Source: Mesorhizobium sp. M00.F.Ca.ET.216.01.1.1 (GTDB taxonomy: Bacteria; Pseudomonadota; Alphaproteobacteria; Rhizobiales; Rhizobiaceae). Taken from it: a DNA stretch of 64,000 nucleotides. This document shows positions 47,108 to 60,058 of this stretch, one piece after another. The position numbers and the translations under genes were made by a program. The notes below the pieces were generated by a model, which did not search any database, had not been told where the DNA came from, and saw only the letters and a program-made list of their open reading frames with translations. The stretch covers positions 154,597-218,596 of the forward strand of contig NZ_SADR02000011.1 in the NCBI RefSeq assembly GCF_004010325.2, given 5' to 3'. Position 1 is the stretch's first letter. Every line of letters starts with the position of its first letter.

Positions 47108-47136
47108 CTATCAGATGGAACGTTCCAATAAGTCAA
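47108..47136 (-). promoter_or_regulatory. Promoter of the DUF993 remnant with a LacI operator in its spacer
   Basis: On the minus strand TTGACT (47131-47136) and TGATAG (47108-47113) are 17 bases apart. The perfect 12-base palindrome TGGAACGTTCCA (47116-47127) fills the spacer, a classical repressor position. The promoter outlived the gene it served. Confidence 0.7.
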
Positions 47137-47216
47137 GAGTCTGACTCTAACTCATCGAACGAGCCAAGCGTCATTTTTGACACAGAATATCGACTTCGGC
47201 CTCAGAAAAATCCAGA

Positions 47217-47252
47217 TTGACTCACGTCTGCGACAGGGATTAGAACGTTCCA
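47217..47252 (+). promoter_or_regulatory. Promoter and operator of the catabolic-cluster LacI gene
   Basis: TTGACT (47217-47222) and TTAGAA (47240-47245) are 17 bases apart. TAGAACGTTCCA (47241-47252), one base off the perfect upstream operator, overlaps the -10 box, which predicts autorepression. The two operators are 125 bases apart and could be bridged. Confidence 0.7.
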
Positions 47253-47281
47253 ATAAATTCGAACAGGGAGGATGCATCTGG

Positions 47282-50928
<3,647 letters not shown>

Positions 50929-50936
<8 letters not shown>

Positions 50937-51705
50937 ACGTCTTGTCACCTTTGAAGCTGACGGCGCCATCGGCATCGTCACGCTGCACCGGCCGGAGAAA
51001 TTCAACGCGCTCGATATCCCGATGCTGCGGGCGCTGGATGCCGCGCTCGACGAGGCGGAGGTCTCCGATGGCGTGCGCGTCGTGCTGGTCCGCGGCGAAG
51101 GCAAGGGCTTTTGCTCCGGCGGCGATGTCGAAGCATGGTCCCAAATGAGCGCTGCCGATTTCCAGCTGCAATGGGTACGCTATGGCCATCGCGTCTTCGA
51201 CCGGCTGGCGCGGCTGCGGCAACCGACAATCGCCGTGCTGTCCGGCCATGCGCTGGGCGGCGGGCTGGAGCTGGCTGCGGCCTGCGACTTCCGGGTAGCG
51301 GAAACGCATGTCAAGCTCGGCTTCCCGGAAACTTCGATCGGCGTGGTCCCCGGTTGGTCGGGCACACAGCGCGCCGTGCGTCGCTTCGGTGCACAGGCGG
51401 TGCGCCGCATGGCGCTCGGCGGCGAGATGTTCCTGGCGGCCGAGGCGCTGGCTTTGAGCATCGTCGACCGGGTTGTCGAGACAGGCAAGGCACATGCCGA
51501 AGCCAGGGCCTGGGCAGGCAAGATCGCCGAGCGCGGCCCGCTGGCAACCGAAGCCGCCAAGCTGATGATCGCAATTGCCGAAGGCGAGGAAAGCGCCGCT
51601 GCGACAGAGGCGCTGGCCAGCGGCTTCATCGCGCTGACCGGCGACCTCAAGGCCGGCGTCGACGCTTTCAAGACCAAGCAGAAACCAGCCTTTTCAAGAT
51701 CCTAG
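50929..51705 (+). CDS. Enoyl-CoA hydratase/isomerase family protein
   Basis: A 258-residue crotonase-fold protein starting at ATG 50929 with GGAGG six bases upstream, overlapping the CoA-transferase end by eight bases. The oxyanion-hole segments are GKGFCSGGDVEAW and GHALGGGLELAAACDF; the region FPETSIGVVPGWSGTQR contains the catalytic-Glu position usual for hydratases (Glu in FPET), while the second Glu is replaced by Gly-Trp. It may hydrate, isomerise or cleave a CoA ester; the reaction cannot be fixed. Confidence 0.88.
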
Positions 51706-51729
51706 AATGCGAGCGGAACCTGGACTCAC

Positions 51730-53241
51730 ATGAACTTGCCCCTCAAGATCGCCATGCCCGCCGAGGCAGCCGCTGCACCGAAAACCTACCGGCTGCTGAT
51801 CGACGGCAAGTTCGTCGACGCCCGCGACGGTCGCACGTTGGAGCGCAAGAGCCCCGGCCATGGCTTCACCGTTTCGCGCTATGCGCAAGCCGGCGCGCAG
51901 GAAGTCGAGGCGGCGGTGACCGCCGCGCACAAGGCATTTGGGACCGGTCCGTGGCCTCGTATGAAGGCAGCAGAGCGAGCCGCCATCCTGCTCAAGGCCG
52001 CCGACCTGATCGAGGCACGGCTCGAGGAGATCGCCCGGCTCGATGCGCTGGAATCCGGCAAGCCGATCGCCCAGGCGCGCGGCGAGGTCGGCGGCGCCGG
52101 CGACATCTGGCGCTATGCGGCAGCACTCGCCCGCACGCTCCACGGCGAAACCTATGCCAACCTCGGCGACGCCATGCTGGGCGTGGTGCTGCGCGAACCG
52201 ATCGGCGTCGTCTCGATCATCACGCCATGGAATTTCCCGTTCCTGATCGTCAGCCAGAAACTACCTTTTGCGCTCGCCGCAGGCTGCACGGCGGTGGTCA
52301 AGCCGAGCGAGATGACCTCAGCCTCGACTTTCGTGCTCGGCGAGATCCTGATGCAGGCCGGCTTGCCGAATGGCGTGGTCAACATCCTCGCCGGCCTGGG
52401 CAGCGATGTCGGCGCAGCGATGGTGAGCCATCCGCTGGTCGAGATGGTGTCGTTCACCGGCTCCACCCGCGTTGGCAGGATGACCATGGCCGCGGCCGCG
52501 CAATCGCTGAAGAAAGTCTCGATGGAGCTCGGCGGCAAGAACGGCCAGATCGTCTTTCCCGACGCCGATCTCGAAGCCGCCGCCGACGCCGCGGTCTTCG
52601 GCGGTTTCTTCAACGCCGGCGAATGCTGCAATGCCGGCAGCCGGCTGATCGTCCACCAGGCGATCGCCGACGATTTCCTCACAATGGTAAAGGCGCTCAC
52701 CGCCAAGGTGACCGTCGGCGACCCGCTCGATATCAGCACCAAGGTCGGTGCAATGATCTCCGCCGATCATTTGGTCAAGGTAGCCGGCTATGTAACTGCT
52801 GCGGCGAGCGATGGAAGCAGCGTCTATAGTGGCGGCAAACAACTCGCCTCGAATGCCGGCCAGTATCTTGACCCGACCATCATTCGCGACGTGACCGAGG
52901 ACATGGCCATTGCGCGGGAGGAAGTGTTCGGCCCGGTGCTCTCGGTGCTGACCTTTGAATCGATTGAAAAGGCGTTGCGCATCGCCAACAACACGCCCTA
53001 TGGTTTATCGGCAGGCGTTTGGAGCGCTAGCATCGACACCTGCATGTCGGTGGCGCGGAGTGTGCGCTCGGGAACCGTTTGGGTGAACACGTTCATGGAA
53101 GGTTATCCCGAACTGCCTTTCGGAGGCTACAAGCAGTCCGGCCTGGGACGCGAACTCGGCAAGCGCGCCGTCGAGGATTATACCGAGGAAAAGACTATCC
53201 AGTTTCATCGCGGCCAACGCACCGGATGGTGGGTCGGCTGA
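51730..53241 (+). CDS. Aldehyde dehydrogenase family protein
   Basis: A 503-residue NAD(P)-dependent dehydrogenase. TPWNFPF, VVKPSEMTSAS and FTGSTRVGR form the cofactor site; MELGGKN has the catalytic Glu and FFNAGECCNAGSR the nucleophilic Cys, with EEVFGPVLSV and FGGYKQSGLGRELG near the end. The last motif is typical of betaine- and broad-range aldehyde dehydrogenases. It would oxidise an aldehyde to an acid that the CoA-transferase could activate. Only 24 bases separate it from the hydratase gene. Confidence 0.92.
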   Translation: MNLPLKIAMPAEAAAAPKTYRLLIDGKFVDARDGRTLERKSPGHGFTVSRYAQAGAQEVEAAVTAAHKAFGTGPWPRMKAAERAAILLKAADLIEARLEEIARLDALESGKPIAQARGEVGGAGDIWRYAAALARTLHGETYANLGDAMLGVVLREPIGVVSIITPWNFPFLIVSQKLPFALAAGCTAVVKPSEMTSASTFVLGEILMQAGLPNGVVNILAGLGSDVGAAMVSHPLVEMVSFTGSTRVGRMTMAAAAQSLKKVSMELGGKNGQIVFPDADLEAAADAAVFGGFFNAGECCNAGSRLIVHQAIADDFLTMVKALTAKVTVGDPLDISTKVGAMISADHLVKVAGYVTAAASDGSSVYSGGKQLASNAGQYLDPTIIRDVTEDMAIAREEVFGPVLSVLTFESIEKALRIANNTPYGLSAGVWSASIDTCMSVARSVRSGTVWVNTFMEGYPELPFGGYKQSGLGRELGKRAVEDYTEEKTIQFHRGQRTGWWVG

Positions 53242-53300
53242 GTTGGGAAGAACCCGGTGGGCATCCACCGGTCGTGTGACTGCAACAAGGGAGGAAGTAC

Positions 53301-54554
53301 ATGTTGCGCAAACTTCTTATCGGAACGGCTCTCGCGTCGGGCTTTGCTTTCGCGGCCCATGCCGCGGACGTCAAGGAAGTCCAGATGCTGCATTGGTGGA
53401 CGTCGGGCGGCGAAGCTGCTGCGCTGAACGTCCTCAAGGAAGACCTCGCCAAGGAAGGCTATGCCTGGAAGGACGTGCCGGTAGCCGGCGGCGGCGGCGA
53501 CGCCGCGATGACCGCGTTGAAGGCGATGGTCGCGGCGGGCAACTACCCGACCGCCTCGCAGATGCTCGGCTATACCGTGCTCGACTATGCCGCGGCCGGC
53601 GTAATGGGCGACCTGACCGAGACGGCACTGAAGGAAGGCTGGGACAAGTCCGTTCCGGCCGCGCTGCAGAAGTTCTCGGTCTATGACGGCAAGTGGGTCG
53701 CGGCTCCGGTCAACGTCCACTCGGTCAACTGGCTGTGGATCAACAAGGCGGTGATGGACAAGATCGGCGGCACCGAGCCGAAGACCTTCGACGATTTCGT
53801 CGCGCTGCTCGACAAGGCCAAGACAGCTGGCGTCATACCGCTCGCGCTTGGAGGCCAGAACTGGCAGGAAGCCACCATGTTCGACTCGGTCGTGCTGTCG
53901 ACCGGCGGGCCTGAGTTCTACAAGAAGGCCTTCAACGACCTCGACGAGGAGCAGCTCAAGTCCGACACGATGAAGAAGTCGTTCGACAACCTCGCCAAGC
54001 TCGTCACCTATGTCGATCCGAACTTCTCGGGCCGCGACTGGAACCTCGCCACCGCGATGGTCATCAAGGGCGATGCCCTGGTGCAGGTCATGGGTGACTG
54101 GGCCAAGGGCGAGTTCAACGCCGCCAAGAAGACCCCGGGCACCGACTTCCTGTGCTACCGCTTCCCGGGCACCGACGGCAGCGTGATCTACAACTCCGAC
54201 ATGTTCGGCATGTTCAACGTTCCGGACGACCGCAAGGCCGCCCAGGTCGCCTTGGCCACCGCCACCCTGTCGAAGAGCTTCCAGTCGGCCTTCAACGTCG
54301 TCAAGGGTTCGGTTCCGGCCCGCACCGATGTGCCGGACACCGACTTCGACGCCTGCGGCAAGAAAGGCATGGCCGACCTGAAGGCCGCCAATGAAGGCGG
54401 CACGCTGTTTGGCTCGCTCGCGCAAGGCTATGGGGCGCCTCCGGCGGTCGCCAACGCCTATAAGGACGTCGTCTCGAAATTCGTCCACGGCCAGATCAAG
54501 ACCTCGGACGAGGCCGTGACCGAGTTGGTCAAGGCGATCGAGGACGCCAAGTAG
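53301..54554 (+). CDS. Sugar ABC transporter substrate-binding protein, GtsA-like
   Basis: A 417-residue periplasmic binding protein with GGGAGGA upstream and a signal peptide ending AHAADV near residue 22. The mature start [19 protein letters not shown] and the [21 protein letters not shown] segment are those of GtsA-type glucose/mannose binding proteins. Trp residues at WLWINK and NWQEA probably stack on sugar rings, and two Cys (FLCYRF, FDACGKK) may form a disulfide. Substrate is a mono- or small saccharide; exact sugar unproven. Confidence 0.92.
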   Translation: MLRKLLIGTALASGFAFAAHAADVKEVQMLHWWTSGGEAAALNVLKEDLAKEGYAWKDVPVAGGGGDAAMTALKAMVAAGNYPTASQMLGYTVLDYAAAGVMGDLTETALKEGWDKSVPAALQKFSVYDGKWVAAPVNVHSVNWLWINKAVMDKIGGTEPKTFDDFVALLDKAKTAGVIPLALGGQNWQEATMFDSVVLSTGGPEFYKKAFNDLDEEQLKSDTMKKSFDNLAKLVTYVDPNFSGRDWNLATAMVIKGDALVQVMGDWAKGEFNAAKKTPGTDFLCYRFPGTDGSVIYNSDMFGMFNVPDDRKAAQVALATATLSKSFQSAFNVVKGSVPARTDVPDTDFDACGKKGMADLKAANEGGTLFGSLAQGYGAPPAVANAYKDVVSKFVHGQIKTSDEAVTELVKAIEDAK

Positions 54555-54568
54555 GACCCACGCATGGA

Positions 54569-54598
54569 GAACCTTCCCCACTCCGGCGGGGAAGGTTC
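54569..54598 (+). repeat. Stable intercistronic hairpin after the binding-protein gene
   Basis: GAACCTTCCCC and GGGGAAGGTTC pair perfectly (11 bp) around an eight-base loop, 14 bases after the binding-protein stop. No T tract follows. A second hairpin CCCCGT-CTGG-ACGGGG lies at 54668-54683, and a third weaker one just before the permease ribosome site. Such structures after binding-protein genes protect the upstream mRNA and let the binding protein exceed the permeases. Confidence 0.7.
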
Positions 54599-54729
54599 CA
54601 CCAAGCCAGGATGGTCGGCCTCGCGTCGGAATTGCCAATGCCCTGGCGCCGGCGATCAACCAACACGCCCCGTCTGGACGGGGCTATCCTTCCCGCCTGG
54701 CGGTGAAGGGACCCGAAAGGGAGGAGCCC

Positions 54730-55686
54730 ATGACTACGGTCGCGACCCAGATCAAGCTGACGCCGGAGCATAATGCGCGCCCGGGCGCCTCGGTGCGCTC
54801 GCACCTGCAGGACGCCTTGCCGAAGATCGTGCTGGCGCCAAGTTTTGCGATCACCATCGTCTTCGTCTACGGCTTCATCCTGTGGACGATCTATCTGTCG
54901 TTCACCAACTCCAAGACCTTCCCGTCCTATGCCATCACCGGGCCGCGCGCCTATCAGCGGCTGTGGCGCTGGACCTTCGAGAGCGATCCGCCATCGAGCT
55001 GGTACACCTCGATCACTAACATGGGCATTTTCGGCTTTCTCTACATCTTCATCTGCCTGGCGCTCGGCCTCTTCCTGGCCATCCTGCTCGACCAGAAGAT
55101 CCGCGGCGAAGGCGTGCTCAGGCCGATCTATCTCTACCCAATGGCGCTTTCCTTCATCGTTACCGGCGTCGCCTGGAAGTGGTTCCTCGATCCCGGCCTC
55201 GGCCTCGAGCAGACGCTGCACCAATGGGGCTGGACGAGCTTCCATTTCGACTGGATCAAGAACAAGGACTTCGTCATCTACACGGTGGTCATTGCCGGCG
55301 TCTGGCAAGCCTCCGGCTTCATCATGGCGATGTTTTTAGCCGGCCTGCGCGGCATCGACGGCGAGATCATGAAGGCGGCGCAGATCGACGGTGCCACCAC
55401 CTTTCAGCTCTACCGCCGCATCGTCATCCCGCTGCTACGGCCGATCTTTCTCTCGGCCTTCATCGTGCTCGCGCACCTTGCCATCAAGTCCTACGATCTG
55501 GTCGTCGCGCTGACCAGCGGCGGGCCGGGCGGTTCTGCCTGGCTGCCGTCGAACTTCATGTACGAGTTCACCTTCAAGCGTAATGAAATGGCTGTCGGCT
55601 CGGCCAGCGCTGTGATCATGCTGATGACCATCACCGCGATCATTGTGCCCTATCTCTACTCCGAGCTCCGGGAGAGGCCGCGATGA
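54730..55686 (+). CDS. Sugar ABC transporter permease (MalF/GtsB type)
   Basis: A 318-residue inner-membrane protein starting at ATG 54730 behind GGGAGGAG. Six membrane helices are visible, the first at residues 38-58. The cytoplasmic EAA loop reads IMKAAQIDGATTFQLYRRIVI and docks the ATPase. A long hydrophilic loop follows helix 1, as in GtsB. It pairs with the next permease, whose start overlaps this stop by four bases. Confidence 0.93.
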   Translation: MTTVATQIKLTPEHNARPGASVRSHLQDALPKIVLAPSFAITIVFVYGFILWTIYLSFTNSKTFPSYAITGPRAYQRLWRWTFESDPPSSWYTSITNMGIFGFLYIFICLALGLFLAILLDQKIRGEGVLRPIYLYPMALSFIVTGVAWKWFLDPGLGLEQTLHQWGWTSFHFDWIKNKDFVIYTVVIAGVWQASGFIMAMFLAGLRGIDGEIMKAAQIDGATTFQLYRRIVIPLLRPIFLSAFIVLAHLAIKSYDLVVALTSGGPGGSAWLPSNFMYEFTFKRNEMAVGSASAVIMLMTITAIIVPYLYSELRERPR

Positions 55687-56627
55687 GCGCCGTAGCCACA
55701 CCCGCCCGCCAGGTCACCGGCGGCATCAGTGCCAGGACCGTCAATCGCATCGTCATCTACGGGCTGCTGGCGCTGTTTGCGCTGTTCTACCTGATGCCGT
55801 TGTTCGTCATGCTGGTGACCTCGTTCAAGACCATGGACGAGATCCAGAACGGCAATATGCTGGCGCTGCCGCAGGCGCCGACCTTCGAGCCATGGATCAA
55901 GGCGTGGAGCGAAGTTTGCTCGGGCCTGACCTGTGTCGGCATGAAGGGCTATTTCTGGAACTCGATCAAGATGGTGGTTCCGGCGGTCATCATCTCGACC
56001 CTGCTCGGCGCGCTCAACGGCTATGTGCTGACGAAGTGGCGCTTTCGCGGGGCGACGCTGGTGTTCGCGCTGATGCTGTTTGCCTGCTTCATCCCGTTCC
56101 AGTCGGTCCTCTTGCCGATGGCAACGATCCTCGGCAGATTCGGCCGGTTCGGTGCGACGCTGCAGAACGCGACTGGGTTCTCGTTCGGCCTCGGCAATTC
56201 GACCGTCAACCTCGTCTTCGTCCACGTCGTTTACGGCCTCGGCTTCACCACACTGTTCTTCCGTAACTATTACGAGGCATTCCCGACCGAACTGATCAAG
56301 GCGGCACAGGTCGACGGCGCCAGCTTCTTCCAGATATTCCGGCGCATCATGCTGCCCAACTCGCTGCCGATCATCGTGGTGACGGTGATTTACCAGTTCA
56401 CCAACATCTGGAACGACTTCCTGTTCGCCTCCGCCTATGCCGGCTCCGGCGACGTGATGCCGATGACGGTGGCGCTGAACAACGTCGTCAACACTTCGAC
56501 CGGCGTCATCGAATACAACGTCAACATGGCGGCGGCGATGATCGCCGCCCTGCCCACCCTTCTCGTCTACGTGGTCGCCGGCCGCTACTTCGTGCGCGGC
56601 TTGATGGCGGGCGCCGTCAAGGGATGA
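55683..56627 (+). CDS. Sugar ABC transporter permease (MalG/GtsC type)
   Basis: A 314-residue inner-membrane protein with six helices. The start MSAVATPARQ overlaps the previous stop (ATGA). LPLFVMLVTSFKTMDEIQNGNMLALP-type wording after helix 1 and the EAA loop LIKAAQVDGASFFQIFRRIML are typical of GtsC/MalG. With the other permease it forms the sugar channel. Confidence 0.93.
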   Translation: MSAVATPARQVTGGISARTVNRIVIYGLLALFALFYLMPLFVMLVTSFKTMDEIQNGNMLALPQAPTFEPWIKAWSEVCSGLTCVGMKGYFWNSIKMVVPAVIISTLLGALNGYVLTKWRFRGATLVFALMLFACFIPFQSVLLPMATILGRFGRFGATLQNATGFSFGLGNSTVNLVFVHVVYGLGFTTLFFRNYYEAFPTELIKAAQVDGASFFQIFRRIMLPNSLPIIVVTVIYQFTNIWNDFLFASAYAGSGDVMPMTVALNNVVNTSTGVIEYNVNMAAAMIAALPTLLVYVVAGRYFVRGLMAGAVKG

Positions 56628-56651
56628 CCTCTTTTTGTCTAAGGATTGACC

Positions 56652-57767
56652 ATGGCTTTTCTGGAAATTGACGGGCTGAAGAAGCGTTTCGGATCGGTCG
56701 AGATCCTGAAGGGCATCGACGTCGATCTCGAAAAGGGCGGTTTCCTGGTGCTGGTCGGCCCGTCCGGCTGCGGCAAGTCCACGCTGCTCAACACGATCGC
56801 CGGTCTGGAAACCATCACCGAAGGCGAGATCCGCGTCGACGGGCGGACGATCAACGATCTCCACCCCTCCAAGCGCGACATTGCCATGGTGTTCCAGAGC
56901 TACGCGCTCTATCCGAACATGACGGTCGCCGGAAACATCTCCTTCGGCATGGAGATGCGCGGCGTGCCGGCCGTCGAGCGCCAAAAGGCGATCGACAAGG
57001 TGGCAAAGGTCCTGCAGATCGGCCACCTCTTGCAGCGCAAGCCGAGCCAGCTTTCCGGCGGCCAGCGCCAGCGCGTCGCCATGGGCCGGGCGCTGGTGCG
57101 CGACCCCAAACTGTTCCTGTTCGACGAGCCGCTATCCAACCTCGACGCCAAGCTGCGCGTCGACATGCGCATCGAGATCAAGCGCCTGCACGCGACCACC
57201 GGCACCACAATCGTCTACGTCACCCACGACCAGATCGAGGCAATGACGCTGGCGACCAAGATCGCGGTGATGCGCGACGGCGAGGTGCAGCAATTCGGCA
57301 CGCCGGCCGAAATCTACAACAACCCAACCAATCTGTTCGTCGCCGACTTCATGGGCTCGCCAGCCATGAACCTGGTGCCGGCGACGATCGGCGGCAACGG
57401 CAATGCGCTCTCGGTGGTGCTGCAGCGCGACGCGCGCGAACCGATCTCGTTGCCGCTGGCCGATGCGCCCGCCGGCTTGTCGGCGTTCCAGGGTAAGCCG
57501 GTCATCTTCGGCGTTCGCCCGGAAGCATTGACCGATCCGGAAGGGGCCGAGCGCAACGCATCAAACATCGCCACTGCCGATTGCCATATCGAGGTGATCG
57601 AGCCGGCAGGATCCGACACCTTCGCAGTCACCAATCTCGGCGGCAAGGCCGTGGTGGCACGGCTGCGCGCCGACGCCAACATCCAGCCAGGCACGGTCAC
57701 GCCGCTCGCCTTCAACCTGACCAAGGCGGTGTTCTTCGATCCGGCGACCGAGAACCGCATCGTCTAG
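56652..57767 (+). CDS. Sugar ABC transporter ATP-binding protein (MalK/UgpC type)
   Basis: A 371-residue ATPase; ATG 56652 has AAGGA six bases upstream. Walker A GPSGCGKST, the Q-loop VFQSYALYPNMTV, signature LSGGQRQRVAMGRAL, Walker B LFLFDEPLSNLD and the His switch YVTHDQIEAM are all present. The C-terminal third is the regulatory TOBE/OB region (VIFGVRPEAL). It energises the two permeases above. The GMC gene starts four bases after its stop. Confidence 0.95.
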   Translation: MAFLEIDGLKKRFGSVEILKGIDVDLEKGGFLVLVGPSGCGKSTLLNTIAGLETITEGEIRVDGRTINDLHPSKRDIAMVFQSYALYPNMTVAGNISFGMEMRGVPAVERQKAIDKVAKVLQIGHLLQRKPSQLSGGQRQRVAMGRALVRDPKLFLFDEPLSNLDAKLRVDMRIEIKRLHATTGTTIVYVTHDQIEAMTLATKIAVMRDGEVQQFGTPAEIYNNPTNLFVADFMGSPAMNLVPATIGGNGNALSVVLQRDAREPISLPLADAPAGLSAFQGKPVIFGVRPEALTDPEGAERNASNIATADCHIEVIEPAGSDTFAVTNLGGKAVVARLRADANIQPGTVTPLAFNLTKAVFFDPATENRIV

Positions 57768-57770
57768 ACC

Positions 57771-59288
57771 ATGGCAAATCCAGACATCGTCATCATCGGC
57801 TCCGGCATCGGCGGCGCCACGATCGCCTCCGGCCTTGCCGGCAGTGGTGCGAATATCCTGATGCTGGAGCGCGGCGAGCTGCTGCCGGCAACACCGCATA
57901 CGCGCGACACGCGCGCCATCTTCGTCAACGGCCATTACCGGCCAAAGGAGATGTGGCGCGAGGCCGGCGGTGCGGCATTCAACCCCGGCAACTACTACTA
58001 TGTGGGCGGCAACTCGAAATTCTATGGCGCGGTACTGATCCGCTACCGCAAGGAAGACTTTTCCGCCATGGAGCACTATGGCGGCGTCTCGCCGGCCTGG
58101 CCGTTTTCATATGAAGAGTTCGAGCCCTGGTACTCGAAGGCCGAACAGCTTTTCCGCGTGCGCGGCGCGCTGGGTGAAGACCCGACGGAGCCGTTCCATT
58201 CGATCCCTTACGCCTTCGCCCCTGTGCCCGACGAAGCACCCATTGCCCGCGCTCGCGCCGAGCTCAAAGGCCTCGGCCTGCATCCGGCGTCGCTGCCGCT
58301 TGGCGTCGACATCGAGGCCTGGCTGAAAGATGGCAGCACGCCCTGGGATGCTTTCCCCAACACCGGCGCCGGCAAGGTCGATGCGCAATCGGGTCCGCTG
58401 GCGGCAGCACTTGCCGACCAGAATATCCGATTGGAGACCGGCGCCCATGTCGAATATCTCGAAGCCGCGAGCGACGGTAAAAGCATTGCCGCCGTCCACT
58501 ACCGCCAAGACGGGGTGCTGAAGAAGGTTGCGCCGAAGCTGGTCATCCTTTCCGCCGGCGCAGTCAACTCAGCCGTCATCCTGCTGCGTTCGCCCTCCCC
58601 CAACAATGGCAAGGGAGGAGGCAAGGGCCTCGCCAACCGTTCCGACCAGGTCGGCCGCAATTTCATGAACCACAATTCGAGCGCCATGCTGGCGATCGAC
58701 CCACGCCGCCGAAACACGTCCGTCTACCAGAAGACGCTGATGCTCAACGACTATTATCTGTCCGACGGCGAGGGCGGCAAGCCGCTCGGCAACGTCCAGC
58801 TTCTGGGCAAGATCGACGGCAACATCCTGAGGGCCAATGTCAGGCTGGCGCCCAAATTCGCGCTGGATTTCATGGCCGGCCATGCTGTCGACTGGTATCT
58901 GATGTGCGAGGACCTGCCTGATCCCGAAAGCCGCATCATGGTCGACGGCAAGGACATCGTCATGCAGTGGCGGCGCTCCAACATGCAGTCGCTCGACGGG
59001 CTGACGAAGGCGATGCGCGAGAATTTCCGTGCCTGCGGCTATCCGATCGTGCTGTCGCGGCCCTTCGACAAGCGTACGCCGTCGCACCAGTGCGGCACGG
59101 TGAGGATGGGCACGGATCCGGCGACCGCGCCGCTGGATCCATTCTGCCGGTCCTTCGACCACCAGAACCTCTTTGTCGTCGACGGCGGCTTCCTGCCGAA
59201 CTCGGCAGCGGTCAACCCGGCACTGTCGATCGCCGCGCAGGCGCTGCGCGTCGCCGACCACATCCGCAAGACGGAGCTCGCCCCATGA
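57771..59288 (+). CDS. GMC family FAD-dependent oxidoreductase (first)
   Basis: A 505-residue flavoprotein. IVIIGSGIGGATIASGLAGSG binds FAD; YYYVGGNSKFYGAVLIRYR replaces the usual GGGSSxNxM segment; SHQCGTVRMG carries the catalytic His and FLPNSAAVNPALSIAAQA the Asn region near the end. No signal peptide is visible. This subgroup often lies beside sugar ABC transporters, and some relatives oxidise sugar hydroxyls to keto groups. Almost no space for a ribosome site exists, so it is probably translated by coupling to the ATPase gene. Confidence 0.88.
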   Translation: MANPDIVIIGSGIGGATIASGLAGSGANILMLERGELLPATPHTRDTRAIFVNGHYRPKEMWREAGGAAFNPGNYYYVGGNSKFYGAVLIRYRKEDFSAMEHYGGVSPAWPFSYEEFEPWYSKAEQLFRVRGALGEDPTEPFHSIPYAFAPVPDEAPIARARAELKGLGLHPASLPLGVDIEAWLKDGSTPWDAFPNTGAGKVDAQSGPLAAALADQNIRLETGAHVEYLEAASDGKSIAAVHYRQDGVLKKVAPKLVILSAGAVNSAVILLRSPSPNNGKGGGKGLANRSDQVGRNFMNHNSSAMLAIDPRRRNTSVYQKTLMLNDYYLSDGEGGKPLGNVQLLGKIDGNILRANVRLAPKFALDFMAGHAVDWYLMCEDLPDPESRIMVDGKDIVMQWRRSNMQSLDGLTKAMRENFRACGYPIVLSRPFDKRTPSHQCGTVRMGTDPATAPLDPFCRSFDHQNLFVVDGGFLPNSAAVNPALSIAAQALRVADHIRKTELAP

Positions 59289-60046
59289 CCCGCCCTGCGG
59301 CCATCGTCACCGGCGGCGCGCGCGGCATCGGCCTTGCCTGTGCCGAGGCGCTCGCCGATGCGGACTTCGACATCCTCATCGCAGATCTCGCCGACAAGGC
59401 CGCCGATGGGCTTGCCGCCAACATCACCGCACGCGGCGCGAAATTCGCCTATGTCAGCTGCGACATCGCCGATCTCGGCGGCCATGCCGCACTGGTCGAT
59501 GCCGCGCTGAACGCTTTCGGCCGCATCGATTGCCTGGTCAACAATGCCGGCGTCGGCGCCGTCGTGCGCGGTGATCTTCTGGACCTGAAGCCGGAAAATT
59601 TCGACCGCACGCTCAACATCAATCTGCGCGGCACCGTGTTCCTCAGCCAGGCCGTCGCCAGGGCGATGCCGGCCATGCCGGGCGATCGTCCGAAATCGAT
59701 CATCACCATCACCTCGGTCAGCGCCGAAATGGCCTCGCCGGAACGACCCGACTACTGCATCTCCAAGGCCGGGCTTTCGATGTGGGTGAAGAACCTGGCG
59801 CTCAGACTAGCCGCCGAGAATATCGGCGTGTTCGAGGTGCGGCCGGGCATCATCCGCACCGACATGACCGCTGGAGTGACGGCGAAGTACGACGCGCTGA
59901 TTGACGCCGGGCTGGTGCCGGCAAAGCGCTGGGGCGAAGCCGCCGATATCGGCGCCGTGGTGGCCGCCCTTGCCGGCGGCAGGCTCGCCTTTTCGACCGG
60001 CTCGATCATCAATGTCGACGGCGCGCTCTCGGTGCCGCGGCTCTGA
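59285..60046 (+). CDS. Short-chain dehydrogenase/reductase (3-ketoacyl-reductase-like)
   Basis: A 253-residue SDR. ATG 59285 overlaps the GMC stop (ATGA), so a longer frame through the GMC gene is not the real start. TGGARGIG binds NAD(P), NNAGVG lies at about residue 90, the catalytic Ser is in TITSVSAEM and the Tyr/Lys pair in YCISK. It probably interconverts a keto group made by a neighbouring oxidoreductase; substrate unknown. Confidence 0.9.
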   Translation: MTRPAAIVTGGARGIGLACAEALADADFDILIADLADKAADGLAANITARGAKFAYVSCDIADLGGHAALVDAALNAFGRIDCLVNNAGVGAVVRGDLLDLKPENFDRTLNINLRGTVFLSQAVARAMPAMPGDRPKSIITITSVSAEMASPERPDYCISKAGLSMWVKNLALRLAAENIGVFEVRPGIIRTDMTAGVTAKYDALIDAGLVPAKRWGEAADIGAVVAALAGGRLAFSTGSIINVDGALSVPRL

Positions 60047-60058
60047 ACGGATGAGACA

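Noticed and set aside
53205..57026. Long minus-strand frames opposite the sugar ABC genes
   Set aside because: Antisense of a textbook binding protein, permeases and ATPase; compositional artefact.
58967..59284. Upstream extension of the cluster SDR into the GMC gene
   Set aside because: The TGGARGIG motif should be near the N-terminus, and ATG 59285 overlaps the previous stop in the operon pattern of neighbours.
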